Source: Actinoplanes sp. L3-i22 (GTDB taxonomy: Bacteria > Actinomycetota > Actinomycetes > Mycobacteriales > Micromonosporaceae). From it: a DNA stretch of 64,000 bases. A model generated the notes under the pieces. It ran no database searches, was not told the origin of the DNA, and saw nothing but the letters and a program-made list of their open reading frames with translations. The stretch is taken from positions 11,831,501 through 11,895,500 of the forward strand of contig NZ_AP024745.1 of the NCBI RefSeq assembly GCF_019704555.1, read 5' to 3'. Below, in pieces: positions 19,601 through 27,530 of the stretch (within the stretch, counting starts at the first letter, position 1; each line of letters starts with the position of its first letter). Both the position numbers and the translations under genes were made by a program.

Positions 19601-19725
19601 AGGGGATCGAGACCGCGGCGCAGCGGGACGCGCTGGTGGCCTGCGGGGTGCCCTTCGGCCAGGGCTTCTACCTGGGCAAGCCGGTCCCGGTCGAGCGCGT
19701 CCTGGCCGGCGTCGGCGGCTGGTAG
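16699..19725 (+). CDS. Processive family-2 glycosyltransferase fused to a C-terminal EAL (c-di-GMP) domain
   Basis: 1008 residues; ATG preceded by GAAAGG. N-terminal helices lie at ~43-63 and ~77-100. The GT2 domain (~120-530) has LTVLVPSYQED, a DD pair (LLIDDP), DAD (VLTLDADS, ~366), an ED acceptor motif (VIEDTEST, ~472) and QRQRW (~509), the D,D,D,QxxRW set of processive cellulose/chitin/hyaluronan-type synthases. Membrane helices fill ~545-710, followed by a Lys-rich linker (KPKKVKKKKAEKKV). The EAL domain (~785-1005) keeps YEALTR, the Asn in LAVNVT, VLEVGD, VDDLGAG, LKLGLD, AEGIET and GQGFYLGKP, so all usual metal and c-di-GMP contacts appear present. EAL may degrade c-di-GMP or act as the synthase's sensor in place of PilZ. 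The neighbouring GH18 protein hints at a GlcNAc-containing polymer. Confidence 0.92.
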   Translation: MPRKPADQRKRDAQRQWGADRRTDPHPIVPPPVSEGRITRGRLAIVVTITVWACYLAYTIFQQFIEGHAYTARLGAEAIVYMLVITGLAASAIAYLITRIGYFYRGRGHQRAPRIMLDEFIGGKTPSLTVLVPSYQEDLRTNRNTLLSAALQEYPGLRVTLLIDDPRTPKTREARDMLLAARALPGEIEAELKVPFHRVSNGFASFDEQVRFRGGYLVVPDDMRRLADEYQFSSDWLYDLGARQEIVDHTDTFFVEHILHPLAADLGQIAGALVKGAEEQVALPMARMNQLYRRLLAIFDAQVSSFERKKYVSLSHEPNKAMNLNSYVGLMGGAYQEINTPLGTALVTAGPNRAHLVVPDPDYVLTLDADSVLLPEYALRLVHLMEQGAYAQTAVSQTPYSAYPGSATRVERISGATTDIQYIVHQGMTHYGATFWVGANAVLRKKALDQICEVSYEGDWEIKRYIQDRTVIEDTESTIDLGVNGWTLHNYPERLAYSATPPDFGSLAIQRQRWANGGLLILSRLKDQFRAKSKREDKNRFGEYFLRVNYMASIFWSSVCLVVMLVYPFNNDLLNPILLLVSVPYFFMMAADLKHLGYKRSDMLRIYGFNLILLPVNLSGSIASLLQLLTGEKSSFKRTPKVRDRTTAATSYLLLPLALIALCIYTVWHDIQLRQWNNLVFAGLNLLLSTYAMIAFVGLGNTVVDLVTHLRDWLVPTVKPKKVKKKKAEKKVAGAPAPKAPAVGDWATVLHYRQEHGQAAGQVTVRLQRNDAGAWQTDRSKSSSTRAHLFEEFSFFTVFQPIINMINGHVVGYEALTRFADGSNPREGLEAAAQRGVHIALDAALLQAAIASANSLPNGTWLAVNVTTDLLRRPHELAPLLAEAKRPLVLEVGDAAPADLAQLGGVRIAVDDLGAGYETLAHLESLRPAFLKLGLDTIEGLENETARQAAIRSLVEFAEQHGCTIIAEGIETAAQRDALVACGVPFGQGFYLGKPVPVERVLAGVGGW

Positions 19726-19746
19726 ACCCACCCGGTCTGTTTGCCG

Positions 19747-19786
19747 AAGCGGCCGTGATCAGCATTTTCGCTGGTCACGGCCGCTT
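19747..19786 (+). terminator. Intrinsic terminator after the GT2-EAL gene
   Basis: A 17-bp stem (AAGCGGCCGTGATCAGC and complement, one G-T pair) with a 6-base loop is followed by TTTCTT, 21 bp past the stop codon. Confidence 0.85.
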
Positions 19787-19828
19787 TCTTGGTCCGTCGG
19801 AAAAATTCTCGAAAAAGTTTGGCGGAGG

Positions 19829-19863
19829 TGTCACCTGAGATGTGGGTGAGGTGGCGTCTATAC
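19829..19863 (+). promoter_or_regulatory. Predicted ECF-type promoter (TGTCACCT / CGTCTATAC)
   Basis: TGTCACCT (19829-19836) and CGTCTATAC (19855-19863) are separated by 18 bp, ~34 bp before the lipoprotein start. The whole ~70-bp block, including the A-rich stretch upstream and the GGCGTCAGTC downstream, recurs at 62928-63000. The spacing and the -10 CGTC are typical of ECF sigma promoters. Which sigma factor is used is unknown; three ECF-type genes lie in this window. Confidence 0.6.
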
Positions 19864-19896
19864 AGGCGTCAGTCACTCATAGCAGGGAGCAAGAAA

Positions 19897-20910
19897 ATGC
19901 GCGCCACCAAGACCGTTCTGATCATGGCCGCCGCCGCCACCATTGCCGGCCTCACCGGTTGCGCCGGAAACAGCAAGCCGGCAGCCAGCCCGGCGGCGCC
20001 GGCCGTCACCCCTGGTCAGCAGCGCGCAGTCGAGCCGGTCGCAAACGTCACCGCGCTGAACGGCACATTCTTCTACATGGGCGGCTACAACATTTCCGGC
20101 GAGTTCTTCTCGGTCCAGAACGGAAAGAAGAAGACCGTTGCCGCGGACACCCGGGACGGATTTCAGTATTACGCGTCGGTCTCCCCGGACGGAAAGCACG
20201 TCGCCTATCTCGGCTCCGGAATGAAGGTGGTCGTCTCCGATGTCGACGGCCGCAACAAGAAGACGTTCGCGGTGAAGCTCGGCCTCGAAGCGCACGGTCC
20301 GGCATGGACCGCCGACAGTACCGGGGTGATCGGGGCGCTGGCCGCGAAGTCGGGCCCGTCGACCGCCGGTGTGGTCCGGATCGCCGACGGCCGGTTCATC
20401 GCGCTGCCGAAGTCGGTGCAGGGCGGCTACCACTACCGGATGTCCGGTGACGGCAAGCGGATCTTCTGGGTGTCCTCGAAGATGGCGGTCTACTCGGCGG
20501 CCGTGGACGGCAGTGCGGTGCGGCGGATGCCGGTCTTCGGCCTCGACACCACCAAGGCGCAGAACCCGAAGCACCTGCTCGCCGGCGACCTGGGGCAGGT
20601 CGACTTCACCGGTAGCCGGGTGACCGTCGCGGTGCGCGGCTGGGCGAACACGCACGCCGTCGACGCGTTGGGCGCCGACCGGTCCGACACGCTCGTCGAC
20701 ACCGCGACCGGCCAGGTCCTGCCGCTCCCGCTGAAGGGCTACGTCCTGCACGTCATGCTGCTGCCGGACGGCTCGGTGCTGACGCTCAGCGGCGAGGGCG
20801 ACTCCGCGGCGAAGAGCCCGGTGTTCACCCTCTTCTCGAAGGACCTGAAGAAGGTCCTGACCCAGCCCACCAAGCTCGGCAACAACGTGCTCCGCGACTA
20901 CCGTATGTAA
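19897..20910 (+). CDS. Putative lipoprotein with TolB/WD40-like beta-propeller
   Basis: 337 residues; ATG preceded by CAGGGAG; a longer frame from 19789 runs through the promoter and is unlikely. The signal peptide ends in the lipobox LTGC (Cys ~22), so the mature protein should be lipid-anchored outside the membrane. A Ser/Pro/Ala linker precedes repeated blades: YYASVSPDGKHVAYLGSGMK, GPAWTADSTGVIGALA, YRMSGDGKRIFWVS, VMLLPDGSVLTLSGEG. No enzymatic residues are evident. The gene has its own ECF-type promoter and terminator and appears monocistronic, suggesting a cell-envelope stress or surface function. Confidence 0.8.
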   Translation: MRATKTVLIMAAAATIAGLTGCAGNSKPAASPAAPAVTPGQQRAVEPVANVTALNGTFFYMGGYNISGEFFSVQNGKKKTVAADTRDGFQYYASVSPDGKHVAYLGSGMKVVVSDVDGRNKKTFAVKLGLEAHGPAWTADSTGVIGALAAKSGPSTAGVVRIADGRFIALPKSVQGGYHYRMSGDGKRIFWVSSKMAVYSAAVDGSAVRRMPVFGLDTTKAQNPKHLLAGDLGQVDFTGSRVTVAVRGWANTHAVDALGADRSDTLVDTATGQVLPLPLKGYVLHVMLLPDGSVLTLSGEGDSAAKSPVFTLFSKDLKKVLTQPTKLGNNVLRDYRM

Positions 20911-20922
20911 ACACCAGCCCCG

Positions 20923-20951
20923 ATGCCCGGTCCTTAACAGGGGCCGGGCAT
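20923..20951 (+). terminator. Intrinsic terminator-like hairpin
   Basis: ATGCCCGG pairs with CCGGGCAT across a 13-base loop and is followed by TTTG, 13 bp past the lipoprotein stop. Confidence 0.65.
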
Positions 20952-20974
20952 TTGTGTCTCCACGGTTAAGAATA

Positions 20975-21017
20975 TTGACAGTCACCTTCGCCTTGGCGAT
21001 TATCTGAGAGCGCTCTC
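20975..21017 (+). promoter_or_regulatory. Promoter with LacI-type operator upstream of the beta-1,3-glucanase
   Basis: TTGACA (20975-20980) and GATTAT (20998-21003) are 17 bp apart. A perfect palindrome GAGAGCGCTCTC (21006-21017) begins 3 bp after the -10. It resembles the CebR-type site TGGGAGCGCTCCCA used by actinobacterial LacI-family regulators of polysaccharide use, so the gene is probably induced by a glucan breakdown product. Confidence 0.6.
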
Positions 21018-21103
21018 TCGAACCCGCTGACATCACCGTCGCTCCCCCCGACAGCTCCGAGACCTCAGCGGGCACGTCCTCCACCGCACCCCGAGGAGTC
21101 CCC

Positions 21104-22705
21104 ATGTCCACCCGAACCAGGCTGCTGAGCGCGCTCGCCGCGCTCGTCGCGGCGATCCCGATCGGTGCGGCCGTCGCCGCGCCGGCCGCCCAGGCCGTCG
21201 GCCCAAACCTGCTGCCGTTCACGGTGAGTAACAGCACCGGGCGCGGCGACGCCGTCTACCTCTACGTCATCGGCGTCAACCTGAACACCGGCCGGCTCGG
21301 GTACGTCACCGCCGGCGGCACGTTCAACGCCTGGCCGGCCGGCTCGCTCCCGCCGTCCCCCGCGCCGGACGTCGCCATCGGCGGACCGGGCAACGGCGGC
21401 AGCACCACCGTCCAGTTGCCGCGCAACTTCTCCGGCCGGATGTACATGTCCCTCGGCGCGAAGCTGAAGTTCTTCCTCACCCCGGACGGCCTGGTCCAGC
21501 CCGCGCCGTGGGCGTCCGGCGACCCCAACCACGACATCCTGTTCGACTGGAGCGAGTTCACCTACAACGACTCCGGCCTGTGGCTGAACAGCTCGCAGGT
21601 GGACATGTTCGCGGTCCCGCACGTGGTCACCGTCTCCGGCAGCGACGGCACGAAGAGCACCGGCGCGGTCGTCGCCAACGGCCGGCAGAACGTCATCGAC
21701 CAGATCAAGGCGCAGTCCGGCTGGGCGAACACCGTGGTCACCCGCTCGGACGGGACCGTGCTGCGGGTGCTCTCGCCGGGCAAGGCCGCCGGTGCGGGGC
21801 TGCTCAGCAGCACGTACCTCGACTCGTACATCAGCTCGGCCTGGAACGCCTACGCGAGCAAGACGCTCACCGTCGTTCCGTTCGGCGACCAACCCAACAC
21901 CAAATTCCTCGGACGTACGTCGGGCAACACGATGACCTTCACCAACACGTCGGGTGCGCAGGTCGCGTCGTTCAACAAGCCGTCCAGTGCGAACGTCTGG
22001 GGCTGTGACGGCAACCTCGCCGCCCCGAACGACCTGGTCGTCGGCCCGATCGCGCGCACTCTGTGCGCGGCGCTGAACCGGGGCACGCTCGGCACCATCG
22101 ACACGCAGCCCGGTGGCTCGGCGGCCGACTTCTACAAGAACAGCCCGACGAACCAGTACGCGCGGATCATCCACGCGAACATGGCGGACGGGAAGGCTTA
22201 CGCGTTCGCGTTTGACGACGTACAAAATCAAGAGTCTCTGGTCTATTCGAACAATCCCTCGTCGGCCGGAGTCACCCTCTCGCCGTTCACCGGCGGCACC
22301 GGAGGTGGCGGCGGCAGCACCGGCGCCACCACCATCGCCGCGCCCGGCGGCAAGTGCGTCGACGTGGCCGGCGACGACATCGGCGGTGACGGCGCCGCCG
22401 TGCAGCTGTGGGACTGCCAGTCCTACGCCGTCGACCAGCACTGGGCGTGGACCGGCCAGTCGCTGACCACGCTCGGGATGTGCCTGGACATCGCCGGCGG
22501 CGGCACCGCCAACGGCAGCGTGCTGCAGCTGCACAACTGCACCGGCAACGCGGCGCAGACGTGGATCGCCAACAGCAACGGCAGCATCAGCAACCCGCAG
22601 TCCGGCCGGTGTATCGACACGCCGTCCGGCAACACCGCCAACGGCACCCGCCTGCAGATCTGGGACTGCAACGGGACCGCCGCCCAGAAGTTCGCCAAGT
22701 CCTGA
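21104..22705 (+). CDS. Secreted GH64 beta-1,3-glucanase with ricin-type lectin domain
   Basis: 533 residues; ATG start. Residues 1-32 are a Sec signal peptide (LLSALAALVAAIPIGAAVAA, cut near AQAVGP). Residues ~33-395 match GH64 laminaripentaose-producing glucanases: FTVSNSTGRGDAVYLYVIG, FFLTPDGLVQP, LFDWSEFTYND, SQVDMFAVPH, and a late FAFDDVQNQES. A Gly-rich linker leads to a ricin B-like beta-trefoil (~405-533) with three repeats ending in QLWDCQ..QHWAW, QLHNCTG..QTWI and QIWDCNG..QKF. It attacks beta-1,3-glucan such as fungal wall or callose, with the lectin giving carbohydrate binding. A carbohydrate-responsive operator precedes it. Confidence 0.92.
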   Translation: MSTRTRLLSALAALVAAIPIGAAVAAPAAQAVGPNLLPFTVSNSTGRGDAVYLYVIGVNLNTGRLGYVTAGGTFNAWPAGSLPPSPAPDVAIGGPGNGGSTTVQLPRNFSGRMYMSLGAKLKFFLTPDGLVQPAPWASGDPNHDILFDWSEFTYNDSGLWLNSSQVDMFAVPHVVTVSGSDGTKSTGAVVANGRQNVIDQIKAQSGWANTVVTRSDGTVLRVLSPGKAAGAGLLSSTYLDSYISSAWNAYASKTLTVVPFGDQPNTKFLGRTSGNTMTFTNTSGAQVASFNKPSSANVWGCDGNLAAPNDLVVGPIARTLCAALNRGTLGTIDTQPGGSAADFYKNSPTNQYARIIHANMADGKAYAFAFDDVQNQESLVYSNNPSSAGVTLSPFTGGTGGGGGSTGATTIAAPGGKCVDVAGDDIGGDGAAVQLWDCQSYAVDQHWAWTGQSLTTLGMCLDIAGGGTANGSVLQLHNCTGNAAQTWIANSNGSISNPQSGRCIDTPSGNTANGTRLQIWDCNGTAAQKFAKS

Positions 22706-22713
22706 CCGCCGGG

Positions 22714-22743
22714 TCCCCGGACACCCTCGGGGGTGTCCGGGGA
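22714..22743. terminator. Terminator-like hairpin between convergent genes
   Basis: TCCCCGGACACC and GGTGTCCGGGGA form a 12-bp perfect stem between the glucanase and enolase stops. No long T-run follows. Confidence 0.7.
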
Positions 22744-22750
22744 TCGCGTT

Positions 22751-24073
<1,323 letters not shown>

Positions 24074-24185
24074 TCACCGCGACAAGGATCGCGTTGACCC
24101 GCACCCCGAGGTACGGGTCTAGAGTCCCCGACTCTCCCGATCAGAGCTGCTATAGGCTGCCGTCGCAGTGATCTTGGGGGATGTC

Positions 24186-25370
24186 TTGACTCTCGCACTC
24201 CGGCACACCGGATTCGTCACCGCGGCCGCACTGGTCGCCTCACTCATCACCACCTCACCGGCCTTCGCCGCCACCGCGGCGCCGAAGGTCTACGCGTTCA
24301 CCTCGCAATACTGGGTCGGTGGCGTCACGCCGGTGACCTTCGAGACGCAACCGGGCGAGGACCTGGCCGCGGTCACCAGCCTGACCCTGTTCGCCGACGG
24401 CAAGGAGGTCGGCACGGACACCGCCGCGCCCTGGGGCATCGACTGGGACACCACCGGTTTCGACGGTCTGCTGCTCCTGAGCACCCGGGCCACCACGGCG
24501 AGCGGTTCGGTCACGACGGACGGCGTCCATGTCAACGTCGACAACAACGCGCCGACCGACCTGACCGTCGGGTTCCCCCGGCAGAACGGTTACATCGGCC
24601 AGGGCGGTGAACTCGCCGTGGACGCGAACGACGACGTCTTCGTCATCGGCTCCGAGCTGATCGTCAACGGCGAGGTGGTCTCGTCGAAGAACCTCGCCGA
24701 CGGCGGCAACCTCGACCTGCCCTGGAACGTGGCGGTTCCGAACGGCCCCACCAGCATGACGGTTCGCGTCCGGGACAAGGTCGGCAACGTGACCGCCCTG
24801 ACCAGGACGGTCATCGTCGACAACGACCGCCCGGTGATCACCGGCAGCACCACCGCCGGCAGCGTGGTCCGGGGCAGCTTCACCGTCTCGCTGAGCGGCT
24901 ACCGGGACACCAGCCCGTTCATCGCCTTCGAGGCCTCGCTCGACACCCCGACGCACTTCCGCTCGTACGGCCGGGAGAACTCCCGCACGGTCGCCATCAA
25001 CAGCCGCGAGGTTCCGGACGGGAAGTACACGCTCGGCTGGCACGCCTTCGACGCGGCCGGCAACGAGGCGGTCCTGAGCCGGTCCCTGATCGTCGACAAC
25101 CGGGCGCCCACGGTGTCGATCGGCAAAGCGCCGAAGAACCAGGCGAAGGTCGGGAAGAAGTTCGCGGTCCTCGCGAAGGCGAGCGACACCTACGGCATCG
25201 CCAAGGTGCAACTGCTGGTCAACGGCAAGGTCGTCAAGACCGACACCGCCGCGAGCTACTCCTTCGTGATCGACCCGAAGAAATACGGCAAGAAATTTAC
25301 GGTACGAATCCGCGCCTACGACCGGGCCGGCAACGTCCGCGACACCACGACGCGAACCTACAAGCGCTAG
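24186..25370 (+). CDS. Secreted Ig-like repeat protein
   Basis: 394 residues from TTG 24186, chosen because GGGGGA lies 4 bp upstream and the predicted signal peptide (residues ~1-29, cut near AFAAT) then has a normal length; GTG 24168 would add six residues. The mature protein has about four Ig-like modules with boundary motifs VDNNAP, VDNDRP and VDNRAP. The last module (KVQLLVNGKVV, DPKKYGKKFTV, AYDRAGN) is strongly similar to the C-terminal module of the protein at 4372-6693, including DNA-level similarity, and ends in the basic tail RTYKR. A TATAGG box at ~24151 could be its -10. Function: presumably surface or secreted binding; no catalytic motif. Confidence 0.75.
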   Translation: MTLALRHTGFVTAAALVASLITTSPAFAATAAPKVYAFTSQYWVGGVTPVTFETQPGEDLAAVTSLTLFADGKEVGTDTAAPWGIDWDTTGFDGLLLLSTRATTASGSVTTDGVHVNVDNNAPTDLTVGFPRQNGYIGQGGELAVDANDDVFVIGSELIVNGEVVSSKNLADGGNLDLPWNVAVPNGPTSMTVRVRDKVGNVTALTRTVIVDNDRPVITGSTTAGSVVRGSFTVSLSGYRDTSPFIAFEASLDTPTHFRSYGRENSRTVAINSREVPDGKYTLGWHAFDAAGNEAVLSRSLIVDNRAPTVSIGKAPKNQAKVGKKFAVLAKASDTYGIAKVQLLVNGKVVKTDTAASYSFVIDPKKYGKKFTVRIRAYDRAGNVRDTTTRTYKR

Positions 25371-25380
25371 CCCGCACACC

Positions 25381-25420
25381 GATGCGCCGCGTCCGGGACC
25401 CCGGTCCCGCGCGGCGCATC
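25381..25420. terminator. Hairpin between convergent genes
   Basis: GATGCGCCGCG and CGCGGCGCATC form an 11-bp outer stem, and GGGACC/GGTCCC extends it inside. No clear T-run. Confidence 0.6.
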
Positions 25421-25427
25421 GGGACGG

Positions 25428-26189
25428 TTACGGCAGCTCGGACGGGCGGTGGGTGGTCGTCCCGGCGGCGGTGTGCACGACGACCGTCAGCTTGTCGACC
25501 TCGCCGCCCTCCGCGCCCGGCCACCAGGCGGCCCACCAACCCGCCTTCACGCTGGCCTGGAAGACCTTGCCGCGGTCCAGCCGGACCTCGACGCCGGTGA
25601 CCCCGGGACCGGCCAGGCCGACGATGTTGGACCACATGCCGCGGCCGGAACCCAGCGAGCTCATCGTCTCCAGGGTGACCCCGTTCGGGGCCGGGGCCGG
25701 CGGCTTCGACGTCGCGTCGGTCAGGCCCATCGACGCGAACTGGTCGGCGCCGGCGGCGAGACACTCGATGACGGCGTCCCCCTTGCGCATGATCAGCAGA
25801 GTGGCCCTACCGCGCTGCTCGGCCAGCAGCACGTCGGCCGGGTCAGCGGTCGTCGCGCCGCCGCCGACCTGGTTGCCGGCGCACTCCCGGGCCTGCGGCA
25901 GCACCTGGTCACCGGTCCGGGAGGTGGGCGCGGCCGTCCAGGACGCCACCGCTTCCTCGGCCGCGCCGGGGATCAGGGCCGGCACCACGACCGCCCCCAC
26001 GACACCGGCCACGGCGGCCGCGGCCCCGGCGAGCAGCCAGCGGCGACGGGACAGCCGGGCCGGCTGTCCGGCGGTCATCATCCGCTCCACGGCGGCCTGC
26101 GAGCGGGTCCATTCCATGGCACTGGGCTCGCGCCCCCGGGCCGGGTCGAGCACGGCGAGGCTCCGCAGGTCGTTCATGCGTTCGTCCAT
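25428..26189 (-). CDS. Single-pass membrane protein encoded with sigma factor (anti-sigma-like)
   Basis: 253 residues; ATG preceded by AAGGAG (ATG 26177 also possible). Residues 1-48 are cytoplasmic and include basic RRR before a membrane helix at ~51-73 (LLAGAAAAVAGVVGAVVVPA). The outer ~175 residues have two Cys (ECAGNQ, ECLAAG) and several Trp (WWAAWWPGAEGG). It overlaps the sigma gene stop by 16 bp, so the two are translationally coupled. There is no HxxxCxxC zinc anti-sigma motif. The layout suggests a sigma-linked sensor or anti-sigma; family not recognised. Confidence 0.75.
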   Translation of the reverse strand: MDERMNDLRSLAVLDPARGREPSAMEWTRSQAAVERMMTAGQPARLSRRRWLLAGAAAAVAGVVGAVVVPALIPGAAEEAVASWTAAPTSRTGDQVLPQARECAGNQVGGGATTADPADVLLAEQRGRATLLIMRKGDAVIECLAAGADQFASMGLTDATSKPPAPAPNGVTLETMSSLGSGRGMWSNIVGLAGPGVTGVEVRLDRGKVFQASVKAGWWAAWWPGAEGGEVDKLTVVVHTAAGTTTHRPSELP

Positions 26190-26728
26190 GACTGCTGCTC
26201 CTTGAAAACGGAGGAGAAAGAGGCGGTGGAGGCGGTGCCACCGGGGTCGAGGGCGGTCTGCAGCCGGGTCCGGGCGCGGGACAGCCGCATCGCGAACGTC
26301 GACCGCCGGCAGCCCAGCACGGTCGCCGCCTGCTCGGCGGTCAGTCCGTCGAAGGCGACCAGCGCGAGCACCTCACGGTCCGCGGCACTCAGCGACCGCC
26401 AGGCCGCGGCCAGGTCGACCCGGTCCGCGGCCGCACCGGCGCCGTCCGGCGCGTGCTGGACCTCGACCCGCATGAGCCGGACGTCGAGGGCGCGGCGCCG
26501 CAGCCACCCACGGGTCTGATTCGCCATGGTCTTCCGGGCGACCGCGAACAGCCACGGCCGGGTGTCCTCGGGCAGCTCGTCGAGCCGCCGCCACGCGGTC
26601 ATGAAGACCGTCGAGACGACGTCCTCCGCCTCGTCGGGCGGGACGCGCCGCTCGACGAACCGCAGAAGGTCGGCGAACGTGTCCCGGTGCAGCGCCCGGA
26701 ACCGTTCCGCGTCCTCCGCGCGCCTCAT
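26174..26728 (-). CDS. ECF sigma factor
   Basis: 184 residues; ATG 26728 chosen for AAGGAG at 7-bp spacing over the longer frame from 26779. Sigma-2 is visible as FADLLRFVERRVPPDEAEDV and VFMTAWRRLDELP, followed by RPWLFAVARKTMANQTRG. Sigma-4 is LSAADREVLALVAFDGLTAE with the HTH QAATVLGCRRSTFAMRLSRA. This is the SigK/SigE-like ECF architecture. It probably controls its own operon with the overlapping membrane protein gene. Confidence 0.92.
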   Translation of the reverse strand: MRRAEDAERFRALHRDTFADLLRFVERRVPPDEAEDVVSTVFMTAWRRLDELPEDTRPWLFAVARKTMANQTRGWLRRRALDVRLMRVEVQHAPDGAGAAADRVDLAAAWRSLSAADREVLALVAFDGLTAEQAATVLGCRRSTFAMRLSRARTRLQTALDPGGTASTASFSSVFKEQQSWTNA

Positions 26729-26842
26729 CTGCGTACTCCTTGGTAGTCCATGCCCCACACCTGTCCGGCCCGGCGGCACGTGTCACACCCCGTACCAAAT
26801 TTTCTTGTCGGTCTTGATCGGCAGTTTGTCCGGACATGACAA

Positions 26843-26872
26843 GGGCCTGTCCGCGAATCCGCGGACAGGCCC
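26843..26872 (-). terminator. Intrinsic terminator-like hairpin
   Basis: GGGCCTGTCCGCG and its complement form a perfect 13-bp stem with a 4-base loop, 16 bp beyond the stop of the next gene on the minus strand. Confidence 0.75.
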
Positions 26873-26887
26873 GTCACCGGAACCGGG

Positions 26888-27520
26888 TCAGCCGATCTTG
26901 CGGCAGTTCATCGGGGCGCCCTTGGTGACCAGGGACTTGCCGAACTTGTTGAAGTCGCCGCTGCCGGTCACCGAGAAGACGCTGAAGTAGACCTCGCTGC
27001 CCTTGGGCATCACCGTCGGGTTGATGACCAGGTCGTACCGGGAAGATCCGCCGGTCAGCACCTGCTTGACCTGGAAGACCTTGTCGGACTCGGGGAGCTC
27101 CGCGCCCTTCGGCTCACAGAGCACGCCGGACTTGACGACGGCCGGGATGCCCGCGCCGGCCAGGGCCTTCTCCAGGACCGTGGGGTCCAGCAGCTTCTTC
27201 GGGTCGAGGGTGACCTTCACCGAGCCGTCGGTCGCCTTGGCCAGGGTGAATCCGACCGTCTCCATGGCCGGTGCGCTGGTCGCGGTGCCGCCGTCGGCGA
27301 GCGGCTGGGTGGTGGTGGGGGTGGTGGTGCCGGACTGGCCTCCGGAGAACGCGACCGCGAGCGCGGCCACGGCGGCGAGTCCGCCACCGGCCACCGCGCC
27401 GAACAGGTTGCGGTTGCGCCGCCGGGTCCGGCCACGCTCCTCGATCGCTTCGACCGGGCGGTCCATCTGCACGTCAGAAAGGGTCTGCTTCACGGCGTTC
27501 AACACCTCATCGTCGTTCAT
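26888..27520 (-). CDS. Single-pass membrane protein, partner of the adjacent sigma factor
   Basis: 210 residues; ATG chosen (AGGGA upstream) over TTG 27526. It has a ~38-residue cytoplasmic part with a basic patch (RGRTRRRNRN), one membrane helix (~40-58, LFGAVAGGGLAAVAALAVAF), a Thr/Pro linker and an external domain containing two Cys (VLCEPKG, PMNCRKI) that could form a disulfide. It starts 10 bp after the sigma stop on the same strand. The same general plan is seen in the partners at 3534-4304 and 25428-26189. No zinc motif; function inferred from context only. Confidence 0.75.
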   Translation of the reverse strand: MNDDEVLNAVKQTLSDVQMDRPVEAIEERGRTRRRNRNLFGAVAGGGLAAVAALAVAFSGGQSGTTTPTTTQPLADGGTATSAPAMETVGFTLAKATDGSVKVTLDPKKLLDPTVLEKALAGAGIPAVVKSGVLCEPKGAELPESDKVFQVKQVLTGGSSRYDLVINPTVMPKGSEVYFSVFSVTGSGDFNKFGKSLVTKGAPMNCRKIG

Positions 27521-27530
27521 GATCAATTCC

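Noticed and set aside
16507..19731. 1074-codon open frame antisense to the GT2-EAL gene
   Set aside because: It mirrors the third-position GC bias of the sense gene, has low-complexity Arg/Val/Gly-rich composition and shows no domain; the sense strand has clear catalytic motifs.
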